A stretch of 64,000 nt of DNA from assembly GCA_030652215.1 (NCBI GenBank), contig JAUSBC010000005.1, positions 1 to 64,000 of the forward strand, in the 5' to 3' direction. The DNA comes from Sideroxyarcus sp. (lineage in GTDB: Bacteria; Pseudomonadota; Gammaproteobacteria; Burkholderiales; Gallionellaceae). The translations under genes and the position numbers were made by a program. Below, piece after piece: positions 37,576 through 46,408 of the stretch (positions are counted from its first letter, which is position 1; every line of letters starts with the position of its first letter). A model generated the notes under the pieces. It was not told where the DNA came from and searched no databases. It saw only the letters and a list, made by a program, of their open reading frames with translations.

Positions 37576-38135
37576 TTTCTTCCCCTTATCAATTCGCGTT
37601 GCTGCTGCTGCATTATTTTTTGCTGTTCCGGCGTGAGCTGGTCCAGTAGTTGTCCGCCCGCAGGGGGAACGGTCATGCCGCGCACCATCGGTGCAGCCGG
37701 GCTAACCCCGCCTGTGGCAGCGGGCGCCTGGCTCAGGTCGACGCGCTGCTTGACGCCGTTGCGCTCCAGAATCACATGGTCGGCATGCGTTTCGACAAGG
37801 CGTATGCCCGGCGCGACCAGTTCGCCCAGCCCCACGCCGACCTGGCCGGTCTCGGTCATCATGACGGCGAAACCGTTCTTGCGGCTCGCAAAGATGCCGA
37901 TGGGACGGATGCCGCTGAGCGACGAGGACGCGGCGACCGTGGTCACGGTACCGAACAATTGTTCCGTTTGTGCCGATTGCGTCGCGAGCGTGGTGCCGGG
38001 AACGGCATGTTCTGCGGGCGCAAACAGCACCCAGGCATGTTTTGCCAGCAGCAATGTCGCCAGCAGCCCCCCCCATAGCGGCCAGTTCATCCAGAGTCTG
38101 ACGGGCGCGGCAAAGACCTTATTACCCAATGACAT
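37572..38135 (-). CDS. gspC: type II secretion protein C
   Basis: The 187-residue protein has a membrane helix (about 17-35) and a homology-region domain (FGTVTTVAASSSLSGIRPIGIFASRKNGFAVM) that contacts the secretin N0 domain. It ends in a Gln-rich helix instead of a PDZ domain, a short form also known in other systems. The ATG at 38135 is preceded by AAGGGGAT. It heads the gspCDEF block. Confidence 0.88.
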   Translation of the reverse strand: MSLGNKVFAAPVRLWMNWPLWGGLLATLLLAKHAWVLFAPAEHAVPGTTLATQSAQTEQLFGTVTTVAASSSLSGIRPIGIFASRKNGFAVMMTETGQVGVGLGELVAPGIRLVETHADHVILERNGVKQRVDLSQAPAATGGVSPAAPMVRGMTVPPAGGQLLDQLTPEQQKIMQQQQRELIRGRN

Positions 38136-38214
38136 GCACGATCCCCTTATTGCGGAAGGCGAATATAGCATACCTCCCTTTAGCTGGATGTACGCAGTAT
38201 CGAGTAGCAGGGGG

Positions 38215-38964
38215 CTACGGCGGACTGTACTTGAGCAATGCCGCGGCCGTGCCGCACAGCATCAGCGCCCACACGATGGCAGCGCCCGCAGGCAGGTCGA
38301 AGCGGACGGACAGCAGCAATCCCAGCACGTAGCCGGCGATGCCGACGGCGAAGGCGTAGAGATAGCGCCGCTGCGGGTGGCGATGCGTGGCCAGCGCGGG
38401 CACGATGAGGCTGGCGAACACCAGATAGATTCCGACCAGTTGCACCGAAGCGGTGACGGCGAGGGCGAACAGGGCGTAGAAGCCAAAGTTGCCCAGGCGT
38501 TGGCGCAAGCCTTTCCAGATTGCGAGCAGGGCGCCCGTGAGCAGCGCGGTAGCGATGAGTTGCGTGTTGCTCACCCAAAGAATCTGCCCGACCAGCAGGT
38601 CTTTCAGGTGCTCGCCCGCGTGCACGTCGCGGCTCATGAGCAAAATGCCCAAGCTGGCGGCGAGCACAAAGGTCAGGCCGATGCAGGCTTCCTTCACTTC
38701 CGGCGCGCCGCGCTCTATCCACGCCAGCAACGCCGCACCGCACAAGGCGCTGGTCGCGGCGACGAGCTGCACCAGCAGCGGTTGCGCCCCGAGGTCGAGC
38801 AATTCGGCAATGATGACGCCGAGCCCCGCGATCTGCGCCACCGCGATGTCGGCAAAAATCACCCCGCGCTGCAACACGCGCATGCCGAAGGGGATATGCG
38901 TGGCGAGCACCAGCAGGCCCGCGAGGAAGGCGGGGAAGAGGATGCCGAGTTCGAGGGTGTTCAT
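38215..38964 (-). CDS. znuB: zinc/manganese ABC transporter permease
   Basis: The 249-residue protein is a polytopic ABC-3 family permease with about seven helices. It has the family segments GVIFADIAVAQIAGLGV and GIYLVFASLIVPALA. It lies 29 bases after the solute-binding protein gene. The expected ATP-binding subunit gene is not next to it or elsewhere in the window, so the transporter must use one encoded elsewhere. Zinc is the most likely metal by family, but manganese is possible. Confidence 0.85.
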   Translation of the reverse strand: MNTLELGILFPAFLAGLLVLATHIPFGMRVLQRGVIFADIAVAQIAGLGVIIAELLDLGAQPLLVQLVAATSALCGAALLAWIERGAPEVKEACIGLTFVLAASLGILLMSRDVHAGEHLKDLLVGQILWVSNTQLIATALLTGALLAIWKGLRQRLGNFGFYALFALAVTASVQLVGIYLVFASLIVPALATHRHPQRRYLYAFAVGIAGYVLGLLLSVRFDLPAGAAIVWALMLCGTAAALLKYSPP

Positions 38965-38993
38965 AAGCAAATTCTTTCGAGGACCATGGTTCT

Positions 38994-39887
38994 TTATTTC
39001 AATCCAGCCAATAACCGTGCGATGGAATCATCGAACAAACTATACAAGTCCCTCGCCCCGTCGCTGCCGCCGACCGTGTAAGGCAGCACCACTGCCGCGA
39101 TCTGCGCGCGTTGTGAAATCCATTCCGACGGCCGCCCGTCCTGATAGGCCGCGCGCAATACCATCTTTGCCGGATGTTGCTGCAATGTGCCCAGCACCCG
39201 CGACAAGTGGGCGGCACTCGGCTCCATGCCGGGTTTCGGTTCCAGCGTGGTCACTTTCTTGAATCCCAGCCAGGCGCTCAAATAGGGAAAGCCCTGATGC
39301 TGCACAACGACGGATACCCCGCGCAACGGAGCGGCCTGCGCTTCCCAGCGGACGATGGCGGCATTCCATTCCTGCGTGAAGGCGGCGAGACGTTGCCGGT
39401 ATGCGGCGGCGTTTGCCGGGTCGAGTTGTATCAATCGCTGGGCCAACGCTTCGGCGACGGGCAGGAAATTGCGCGGGTCGGTCTGGATATGCGGATTGCC
39501 CATGCTGTGCACATCGCCCTCGGCGCGGTCCATGCGGGTCGGCACTTCCAGCATGTGGACCACGGACGCCGCTTCGAAATATCCGGTGCTGCCGGGTTGC
39601 ACTTTGTTGTTGCCGGATTCGCGCAACACCACCGGCAACCAGGCCATTTCCAGATCCGCTCCGGTGCAGATCACCAGGTCGGCGCGGCGCGCCTTGGCGA
39701 TCAGGCTGGGACGCGCCTCGATGTGGTGCGGGTCCTGCAGTGCGGCAGTGGCGGTGTAAAGGCTGACCTTGCCGCCCGCCAGTTGCTGTGCAAGCGCTGC
39801 CCATTCGGGTTCGCAGGCGAAGATGTTGAGGGCGGCGTGGGCTGTGTGGCTGAATAGAAACAATACGAAGAAGAAATATTTTTTCAT
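38994..39887 (-). CDS. znuA: zinc/manganese ABC transporter substrate-binding protein
   Basis: The 297-residue protein has a signal peptide (1-18) and a cluster A-I metal-binding fold: LNIFACEPEWAALAQQL, DPHHIEARPS with a ligand His, GNPHIQTDPRNFLPVA and VVQHQGFPYLSAWLG with further His. The His-rich loop of classical ZnuA is absent. It delivers the metal ion to the membrane permease and lies in a metal-uptake cluster with an outer-membrane protein. Confidence 0.88.
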   Translation of the reverse strand: MKKYFFFVLFLFSHTAHAALNIFACEPEWAALAQQLAGGKVSLYTATAALQDPHHIEARPSLIAKARRADLVICTGADLEMAWLPVVLRESGNNKVQPGSTGYFEAASVVHMLEVPTRMDRAEGDVHSMGNPHIQTDPRNFLPVAEALAQRLIQLDPANAAAYRQRLAAFTQEWNAAIVRWEAQAAPLRGVSVVVQHQGFPYLSAWLGFKKVTTLEPKPGMEPSAAHLSRVLGTLQQHPAKMVLRAAYQDGRPSEWISQRAQIAAVVLPYTVGGSDGARDLYSLFDDSIARLLAGLK

Positions 39888-39938
39888 GTTGTGACTCCAA
39901 TATTTATTGCAATCAATTGGTATGTAGGGAACTGGAGC

Positions 39939-40017
39939 AAAACCCCCTCCAACTCCCCCTTATCAGGGGGAGAGCCGAGCCGCTCCTCCCCTGATAAGGG
40001 GAGGTTGGGAGGGGTTT
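39939..40017. repeat. dispersed inverted repeat, family B (second copy)
   Basis: The arms AACCCCCTCCAACTCCCCCT and its mirror enclose a small hairpin (CTTATCAGGGG...CCCCTGATAAG). The right half is nearly identical to the element embedded in gspI at 27121-27201. Here it lies harmlessly between znuA and the outer-membrane protein gene. Confidence 0.88.
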
Positions 40018-40032
40018 GTTGGTTCACGGCTA

Positions 40033-41241
40033 TTAATACTGATGCGCCCCGTGCGCCCCCAAACTCATGATGTACTGCACGAACAACTGGTTGTCGGCCA
40101 GGCCTTGCCGCGAGTTGTCGTGCGCCAGTTGCAGGCGCAGGCGCGAGAACTCGCTCGGGCTGTAGTCCAGCATCCAGGTGGTGCGCGTCGGGGTGAAGGC
40201 GTAATCGGCGATCACATTGCCGGCGTTTGCCGCACCTACCTGCGCCACGCCCGAATCGAGCCGGACGTAGCGCAGCCCGCTGAGACAGCGCGGCATGAAC
40301 TGGTATACACCCTGTACATAGAAGCCGCTTTGCGTGACGGAGTAGCTGCCGGCAACATTTGCGCCGGCGGTGTCGTAAGTCAGTTCACCGTCTTCCTTGC
40401 GCCGGAAATACTCGGCTTGCAGCTTCATGTAACTGTTGCGCACGTTGCCGTCGGGCGCGTATTTCCACACCAGGTCCACGCCCACGGTGCTGCTGTCGCC
40501 GCTGAACAGGTTGGATACCGCGTTGCCGCCCAAGTCAGGTACGTCGGCGCTTTCCGCATCCACACGGCGCGTGCGGTGCAGCGAGGCGCCCGCGCGCCAA
40601 CTGTGCTCGATGCCGATGTCGTCGCCGACATGCGCGAACAGCACGCCCGCGCCGCTGCCGTTTTTCTCGCGCTCCGTGCCGGGGAAGCCGCGACCTTTAC
40701 CGGCTTCGACGCCAATCTCGAAGAACATCTCGGCCGGTGCCAGCCACTTCAGTTGCACACCGTCCTCGCCCAACTGGTTTTCCCAAAGCACGGCGTATAC
40801 CAGCGGCTGGTCGGTGAAATCCCAGGCATGCGCGTGCTGCTCGTTGAGATAACCGAGGCCGGAGAAATAGCGGCCGAACTTCAGGTTGAATCCCTCGCCC
40901 AGCGCAGTGGTCTGCACGTAGGCATTCTCCACGCCGACTTCACCGGCCGGGTCGAACGCGAACGTGGCGACGCCGCGATATTGCGGATCGATATTGGCCG
41001 AAATGCCCATCTCCGATTCGCCGAGGTTGAAGCCGCGCTCGTGACCCGAATTGGGATTCATGGCGAAACCGGTGGCGGGAATGGCCGCATCCTGTTGCAG
41101 GCTGCCGTAAGTGCCGGACAGGATGAGCGAGAAGGCGGGGTTGAAAGAATTATCCGCGTTGACAGCATCGGCGGCGCAAGCCTGGATGGAATGACTCAAC
41201 AATACGGCGATGGCCGCACTCGAAAAAATACGCTTGAACAT
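40033..41241 (-). CDS. outer-membrane barrel protein of the metal-uptake cluster
   Basis: The 402-residue protein has a signal peptide (1-24, QACAAD) and a porin-like barrel pattern with many aromatic-ended strands: FGRYFSGLGYLNEQHAHAWDFTDQPLVY near the N-terminus, and the last strands LFVQYIMSLGAHGAHQY. The terminal HGAHQY contains His residues that could bind metal. No plug domain or TonB box was seen, so it is more porin-like than receptor-like. It lies upstream of znuA in the same direction, so a role in zinc passage is inferred. Confidence 0.72.
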   Translation of the reverse strand: MFKRIFSSAAIAVLLSHSIQACAADAVNADNSFNPAFSLILSGTYGSLQQDAAIPATGFAMNPNSGHERGFNLGESEMGISANIDPQYRGVATFAFDPAGEVGVENAYVQTTALGEGFNLKFGRYFSGLGYLNEQHAHAWDFTDQPLVYAVLWENQLGEDGVQLKWLAPAEMFFEIGVEAGKGRGFPGTEREKNGSGAGVLFAHVGDDIGIEHSWRAGASLHRTRRVDAESADVPDLGGNAVSNLFSGDSSTVGVDLVWKYAPDGNVRNSYMKLQAEYFRRKEDGELTYDTAGANVAGSYSVTQSGFYVQGVYQFMPRCLSGLRYVRLDSGVAQVGAANAGNVIADYAFTPTRTTWMLDYSPSEFSRLRLQLAHDNSRQGLADNQLFVQYIMSLGAHGAHQY

Positions 41242-41282
41242 GCTTTGCTCCAGAATAAATAGTGATCAAAGCCCATGTAATT

Positions 41283-41337
41283 TGTAGGAGCGAGCTTGCT
41301 CGCGAAAAATACCTTCGCCAGCAAGCCGGCTCCTACA
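41283..41337. repeat. REP-like palindrome
   Basis: TGTAGGAGCGAGCTTGCTCG and the mirrored half ending GCAAGCCGGCTCCTACA form an imperfect inverted repeat. This resembles the REP sequences known from Pseudomonas genomes. Confidence 0.8.
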
Positions 41338-41357
41338 GCGTGGGCTGTTAATGAAAA

Positions 41358-41663
41358 CTAAGCGGAGTATGGCGGTGCGCGCGCCGCGAAGGCGGCAAAC
41401 GCAATGGAGCGGAAAGTTGCGGAGTGAGTAGTGAGGGTTGCTGTCGCATCTACACCAAAATCGAAATCGACATCGCTGCTGCCGACCGCGCTGCCGATAT
41501 GGGCATAGGCCGCGCATAGCTCGCATTGCCCGTCGTGCGGTAGCGACTGGTCTTGCGCTTGCTCCGCCAACGTATGCGCGATGCCGTGCATCACCGCACC
41601 TTGCTGGGCAAACAGCAGGGCGAAGAGGAGAAACAGCGGCAGGAACAGGCGGGACGATCTCAT
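41358..41663 (-). CDS. DUF2946-like small exported protein
   Basis: The 101-residue protein has an N-terminal hydrophobic signal (MRSSRLFLPLFLLFALLFAQ). The core GAVMHGIAHTLAEQAQ and PHDGQCELCAAYAHIGSAV contains His and a CxxC pair. This pattern fits the DUF2946 family, often found beside metal-transport genes. It precedes the outer-membrane protein and znuAB on the same strand, so a metal-related role is likely, though unproven. Confidence 0.65.
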   Translation of the reverse strand: MRSSRLFLPLFLLFALLFAQQGAVMHGIAHTLAEQAQDQSLPHDGQCELCAAYAHIGSAVGSSDVDFDFGVDATATLTTHSATFRSIAFAAFAARAPPYSA

Positions 41664-41704
41664 GGCGGAGCGACCTTAACAAAGGTGTGGATGTGCGGCA
41701 AGCG

Positions 41705-42580
41705 CTACTCGCTCTCCAGCTTGTCCGTCGAAGTGAATATCCAGGTGCGCGTGATGCTCAGAACGTCGGTGTCCTTGCGGATTTCCGGCGGGAAGGGCGG
41801 GAAGGGGGCGGAGAGTTTGACGATGCGGATGGCGGAGGCGTCGAGGATGCGCTGGCCGGAGGGACGGTTGACTTCGATGCTTTCCACGCTGCCGTCGGCG
41901 CGGATGGAGACGGTGAGGGCGAGCTTGCCGTAGATTTTGTCGCGGCGCGCGACTTCGGGGTAGTTCAGGTTGCCGATGCGTTCGACTTTGGCGCGCCAGT
42001 CTTCGACATATTGCGCAAAACGGTATTCCTGCGTGCGTGCGCCGATGAATTTGCGGCGCGGCAGTTTTTCGTACATGTCCAGACTCTTGTTGATCTGCGC
42101 TTCCAGGCGCGCGATCTCCAGCGAGCGTTGTACCAGATCCCGGCCGTTGGTTCCGGAATTTTCGCGCTGCTGTTTTTGGGTCTTGTTTTCCGCCACGAAG
42201 TAATCGCTCTTGCTGCGCGTCAGCAGGCGTTTGGTTTCCTGCTCCAGTTGGCGCAGGCGCTGCGCGGTTTGTTCCGGCGTGAATCGCTTGCCGTCGCCGA
42301 GCACCGGGAAAGGTGTCTTGGCGCGGTGCTCCTCTTCGGTGTTGCCGCCGCCATCGAGATTGCTCTGTGCATAGGCGGTGGCTTTGTTGGGCCGGTTGCT
42401 CGATTTGCTGTTAACCAGCGTCACTTCCAGCGGCTGGCTGATGACGGGGATATTTTTCCAGTCGGGCACGACGAAGCCGATGCCGAACAGGACGAAGGTG
42501 TGCAGGCCGAACGAAAACAATACGGAGAACGACAAGCGTTGCTTCGGTTGTCGCAGCGCGCGGGCGGCCGGGAATTTCAT
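41705..42580 (-). CDS. TonB family protein
   Basis: The 291-residue protein has one N-terminal membrane helix (about 22-42) and a charged, coiled-coil-rich periplasmic linker. A TonB C-terminal domain (about 195-290) contains GNLNYPEVARRDKIYGKLALTVSIRADGSVESIEV. The linker is not Pro-rich as in classical TonB. It overlaps the RNB gene by four bases (ATGA). No ExbB/ExbD genes are next to it, although TolQR-type motors occur in the window. It may energise outer-membrane receptors. Confidence 0.82.
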   Translation of the reverse strand: MKFPAARALRQPKQRLSFSVLFSFGLHTFVLFGIGFVVPDWKNIPVISQPLEVTLVNSKSSNRPNKATAYAQSNLDGGGNTEEEHRAKTPFPVLGDGKRFTPEQTAQRLRQLEQETKRLLTRSKSDYFVAENKTQKQQRENSGTNGRDLVQRSLEIARLEAQINKSLDMYEKLPRRKFIGARTQEYRFAQYVEDWRAKVERIGNLNYPEVARRDKIYGKLALTVSIRADGSVESIEVNRPSGQRILDASAIRIVKLSAPFPPFPPEIRKDTDVLSITRTWIFTSTDKLESE

Positions 42581-44427
42581 GCGGCCACTTCCACGTTGGC
42601 CTGATGACGGGCATCGAAATTCAGGTCGAGCAGGTCGACCGAGACGATCTCCAGCGTCACTTTGGTATTGGGCGGTGTTTCCGGCAGCGAAGAAATGCGC
42701 CCGATCAGCGGGATGTTGGCGAGCTTGACCAGGTTCTCGCGAAGTACGGAAGCTTCGACATGCTTCACGTTCTCCTGCAACAACCAGCGCAAACACCAGT
42801 AGCGTTCCATGTCGCGCTGGAATTCACTATATATAGTATAGGCGGCGTCGAAGCTGCTCAGGATGGCGAACAGCGCGGTGTCGTTTTTGGCGTAGGCGGG
42901 GGGGGCGCCGCGCAGCACGCTGATAATCTGGCGCTGGTTCACCAGGTCGACATAGCGCCGCAGCGGCGAGCTCGACCAGGCGTAGTGCGCCACGCCCAGG
43001 CCCTGGTGCGGCGCGGCGACGGTGCTCATCTTCACCTTGCCGTTGTTCTGGGTGCGGTAGATGCCGGCCACTTTGTGGTCGTCCAGCAGTTTGCCCCACA
43101 TGCTGTTGGCCAGGATCATGAGTTCGGACACGACCTTGTCGATGGGCGAGCCGCGCAGGCGCTGGCCGATAGTGATGCGGTCGTTCTCGACATTAAAGGT
43201 GTAGTCGATCTGCTGCGTGCTGTTGTCGGCGGATTTGCCGCGACCGGCTTCCAGTTTCTGCGCGAAGTCCCACAACAGTTTGAGTTCGGGTGCGTAGGCA
43301 TAGTCGAGCTTGCCCGCAGCCAGCGTTTCTTCGTTGAACAGCGGTTCCAGCGTGTCATGGCGCAGGTTGGCGGCGATGTGCAGGCGTTCGACGCGGCTTT
43401 CGCTGCTGACGACAGCCAGTGTTTCTGCATCCGCTTCCACATACAGCGAAAGCGCGGGACAGACTTTGTCTGCGCACAGCGTGAAAGCCTGCACCACGTT
43501 GTCCGGCAGCATGGTGATCTTGTCGCCCGGCATATATACGGTGGACATGCGCTGGGCGGCGATGGCGTCTATGGGCGAGTTGGGGGCGATGCCCAGCGTG
43601 GGCGCGGCGATGTGCACGCCGATGCGCCAGTTGCCGTTGGGGAGTTTTTCGACCGAGAACGCGTCGTCGATCTCGGTGGTGCTGGCGTCGTCGATGCTGA
43701 AGGCGTTGACGGCTGCCTGTGGCAGTTCGGGATGCTCTTCCACGCTCACTTCGGGGAAGCCGGTACCGCGCGGGAAGTTCTCGAACAGGAACTTGTTCAA
43801 ATGGTAGTCATGCGTGGAAGGCAGGGCGCCGCATTTTTCCAGCAGATGTGCTGCAGAAAGGTGCGTGGCGGCACAGGCGGCTTCCAGCGCCTTGACTTCG
43901 ATGGTGTTGCGGTCCGGTTTGTACAGAACCATGGACAGGTGTTCGGCGAACTCGGCCGGCATCTGGAAATTGCTTAGCTGCTCGGTGTAACGCGCCTGCA
44001 GTTCGGCTTGCAGGCGCTTTTTTTCCACGCTGGCGAGTGCGGACTTCAGCGCCTCGGGCGGTGCGGCCTTGTAGCGGCCCTTGCCCTTCTTGTAGAAATG
44101 CATGGGCGAGCTGTGCAGACGGATCAATGCCCCTGCCGCCTCGATGGGGTTGGGCGCGTGGCCGAAATACTCCTGGGCCAGGGTGCCGAATTCGAATTCG
44201 TCCGGCGGCGAGGCTTCCCACAGGAATTCCACGTCGATGTCGGCGGCCACTTGCTCCGCCTGCGTCAGGAACTCGGACAGGCCGGGCTGGGCGAAACGCA
44301 GCATCACGTTGGCCGATTTGATCTTGCTGCGCTTGCCGTGGGTGTTCTCGACCTGCAGGGAGGTGGTGTTGTCGGTAAGGATATTGCCGACCTTGAAACC
44401 ACCGTCTTCTTCGTAAAATATGTTCAT
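42577..44427 (-). CDS. RNase II/R family (RNB domain) ribonuclease
   Basis: The 616-residue protein has a divergent N-terminal region and a central RNB catalytic domain (about 240-530). The acidic motif AFSIDDASTTEIDDAFSVE coordinates metal in this family, and HYAWSSSPLRRYVDLVNQRQI is the second conserved block. A C-terminal S1-like stretch may be present (about 565-610). It degrades RNA 3' to 5'. It is coupled to the tonB-like gene downstream. Confidence 0.88.
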   Translation of the reverse strand: MNIFYEEDGGFKVGNILTDNTTSLQVENTHGKRSKIKSANVMLRFAQPGLSEFLTQAEQVAADIDVEFLWEASPPDEFEFGTLAQEYFGHAPNPIEAAGALIRLHSSPMHFYKKGKGRYKAAPPEALKSALASVEKKRLQAELQARYTEQLSNFQMPAEFAEHLSMVLYKPDRNTIEVKALEAACAATHLSAAHLLEKCGALPSTHDYHLNKFLFENFPRGTGFPEVSVEEHPELPQAAVNAFSIDDASTTEIDDAFSVEKLPNGNWRIGVHIAAPTLGIAPNSPIDAIAAQRMSTVYMPGDKITMLPDNVVQAFTLCADKVCPALSLYVEADAETLAVVSSESRVERLHIAANLRHDTLEPLFNEETLAAGKLDYAYAPELKLLWDFAQKLEAGRGKSADNSTQQIDYTFNVENDRITIGQRLRGSPIDKVVSELMILANSMWGKLLDDHKVAGIYRTQNNGKVKMSTVAAPHQGLGVAHYAWSSSPLRRYVDLVNQRQIISVLRGAPPAYAKNDTALFAILSSFDAAYTIYSEFQRDMERYWCLRWLLQENVKHVEASVLRENLVKLANIPLIGRISSLPETPPNTKVTLEIVSVDLLDLNFDARHQANVEVAA

Positions 44428-44558
44428 TGGGAGGTGCTGAAAAAATTCCGTCGGATTATAACCCGCCGACCTGCCGCTGAACTTCCCTCATGTTAATCTG
44501 TCTGCGATGGCACTGCCCGATAGACAGGCAGGCTCATCAACTACAAGGGAGAGTAAGG

Positions 44559-45053
44559 ATGAAAGTAATATCAAAATTGATCGTGGCGGGCTGTCTGGTG
44601 TGCGCCGTCCCGATGGCGCAGGCCTGTGATGTGAAATATCAGGGGGCTGCAGGCGGGATGTATATGCAGGGAATGGACAAAAACGGCGACGGAGCCGTCA
44701 GCCGCAAGGAGTTCGACGCGTTTCACGGCACCCATTTCAAGGAAATGGACGCGAATTCCGATGGCAAGGTCACCCAGCTTGAGATGGATGCCTTGCACCG
44801 GAAAATGATGGACAAATGCGATGTGGGTTACGACAAGCGCTTCAACGAGGTCGATATCGACCATGACGGCGCCTTGAGCAAGGATGAGGCGGAAATCGGG
44901 ATGCCCATGCTATTCGCCCGTTTCGACGATGCCGATGCCAACAAGGACGGCAAGATCAGCAAGGAAGAAATGAACGCCAGCATGAAGAAGATGCATGAAA
45001 AGATGCAGGAAAAGCACAAAAACGGCGGCATGATGATGAAGCGCGACCAGTAG
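44559..45053 (+). CDS. exported four-EF-hand protein
   Basis: The 164-residue protein has a signal peptide (1-24, QACDV). It carries four EF-hand loops in calcium-binding form: DKNGDGAVSRKE, DANSDGKVTQLE, DIDHDGALSKDE and DANKDGKISKEE, so it probably binds calcium in the periplasm or outside. The C-terminus is Met/Lys-rich. The ATG at 44559 follows GGGAGAGTAAGG. A strong terminator follows. Function beyond calcium binding is unknown. Confidence 0.87.
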   Translation: MKVISKLIVAGCLVCAVPMAQACDVKYQGAAGGMYMQGMDKNGDGAVSRKEFDAFHGTHFKEMDANSDGKVTQLEMDALHRKMMDKCDVGYDKRFNEVDIDHDGALSKDEAEIGMPMLFARFDDADANKDGKISKEEMNASMKKMHEKMQEKHKNGGMMMKRDQ

Positions 45054-45079
45054 CCGGTTGCAAAAACCGGTTATGGAGC

Positions 45080-45113
45080 AAACAGGCCAGCTTGAAGCTG
45101 GCCTGTTTGTTTT
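45080..45113 (+). terminator. intrinsic terminator after the EF-hand gene
   Basis: The stem AACAGGCCAGCTT / AAGCTGGCCTGTT has almost no loop and is followed by TGTTTT. It lies 26 bases beyond the stop and could also act on the convergent cytochrome gene. Confidence 0.85.
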
Positions 45114-45126
45114 GCGGATGAGGTTC

Positions 45127-45438
45127 TTACTTGAGTGTGAGGATGTAGGCGATGGCGGTCTTCAGGTCGGCATCGCTCACGGTGGCCGGAGCTGGTGCCA
45201 TTTGCACAGTTCCCCAGTTACCCCCCCCGCCTTCGCGTACCTTCTTCGCCAGCGTGGCGACTATGCCGGGAGTGCCCTTGTATTTGGCCGCGATATCCTT
45301 AAGTGCCGGGCCCACTAGCTTTTTTTCCACCGTGTGGCAGGCAAAACAGCCGCTTTTCCTGAGCAGGGCTTCATCGGCGAGCGCGTTACCGGCCAACAGC
45401 AGTCCGGCGGAGAGAATCAGCAAATGGCGTGACTTCAT
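45127..45438 (-). CDS. small mono-haem cytochrome c
   Basis: The 103-residue protein has a signal peptide (1-20, NALADE) and one haem site, CFACH. A likely distal Met lies in TVQMAPAPATVSDADLKTAI, the c551/c552-type pattern. It is a soluble periplasmic electron carrier, for instance to a terminal oxidase. AAGGAGCAACCC before the ATG is a good ribosome site. It is divergent from yebC. Confidence 0.92.
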   Translation of the reverse strand: MKSRHLLILSAGLLLAGNALADEALLRKSGCFACHTVEKKLVGPALKDIAAKYKGTPGIVATLAKKVREGGGGNWGTVQMAPAPATVSDADLKTAIAYILTLK

Positions 45439-45592
45439 GGGTTGCTCCTTTGAATTGACTAACGGTATGCGCGGATTATAGCGGCAGATTCGCATTTTCC
45501 TTATACATGTTGGGGCATTGTGTGCAGGCGTTTTGGTCTATGCGGCGCGAAATGTTACCATCCGGCTTATTTTGCACATTCAAGGAATTATC

Positions 45593-46318
45593 ATGGCCGG
45601 CCACAGTAAATGGGCGAACATCCAGCACCGCAAGGGCCGTCAGGACGCCAAGCGCGGCCAGATTTTCACCCGCCTGATCAAAGAGATCACCGTTGCATCC
45701 AAGCTGGGCGGCAGCGATCCGGACATCAATCCGCGCCTGCGTCTGGCGATGGAAAAAGCCTACGACCAGAACATGCCCAAGGACAACGTCGAGCGCGCCA
45801 TCAAGCGCGGGGCGGGCGAGATGGAGGGCGTGGACTATATGGAGCTGCGCTACGAAGGCTACGGCATCAACGGCGCGGCGGTGATGGTGGATTGCCTGAC
45901 CGACAACAAAACGCGCACCGTGGCCGATGTGCGCCACGCCTTCACCAAATACGGCGGCAACCTCGGCACCGACGGTTCCGTATCTTTCCTGTTCAAACAC
46001 TGCGGCCACATGATCTTCGCCCCCGGCACCGACGAAAACGCACTGCTGGAAGTGGCGCTGGACGCGGGCGCGGAAGATATCGTCAATAACGACGATGGCA
46101 GTATCGAAGTCATCACCTCGCCGCACGATTTCGGCGCGATCAAGCAACGTCTGGAAGCGGCAGGCTTCAAGCCAGAAATGGGCGAAGTCACCATGCGGGC
46201 GGAAACCGAAGTGAGCTTCACCGGCGACGACGCGGCGCGCATGCAAAAACTGCTGGATGCGCTGGAAGACTGCGACGACGTGCAGGAGGTTTATACGACG
46301 GCGGTGATTGAGGAATGA
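45593..46318 (+). CDS. yebC: YebC/TACO1 family protein
   Basis: The 241-residue protein has the invariant start [15 protein letters not shown], followed by [14 protein letters not shown], and is of full length. The family was first described as transcriptional regulators near ruvC; recent work links it to ribosome function at difficult sequences. The ATG at 45593 is clear from this motif. It precedes ruvC as in many bacteria. Confidence 0.95.
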   Translation: MAGHSKWANIQHRKGRQDAKRGQIFTRLIKEITVASKLGGSDPDINPRLRLAMEKAYDQNMPKDNVERAIKRGAGEMEGVDYMELRYEGYGINGAAVMVDCLTDNKTRTVADVRHAFTKYGGNLGTDGSVSFLFKHCGHMIFAPGTDENALLEVALDAGAEDIVNNDDGSIEVITSPHDFGAIKQRLEAAGFKPEMGEVTMRAETEVSFTGDDAARMQKLLDALEDCDDVQEVYTTAVIEE

Positions 46319-46326
46319 GGCAAGAG

Positions 46327-46408
46327 AAGGGTAAAGGGAGAAGGGGGAAGGGTAAAACCTTGGAGCACCGATGAGTCACCCTTCCCCCTTCCCCCTTCCC
46401 CCTTCCCG
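46327..46408. repeat. inverted repeat (AAGGG/CCCTT) spanning the ruvC start
   Basis: The left arm is a purine run of AAGGG units (46327-46353). The right arm is a run of CCCTTCC units (46377-46408). The right arm carries the first codons of ruvC and the loop carries its ribosome site and ATG. Confidence 0.72.
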
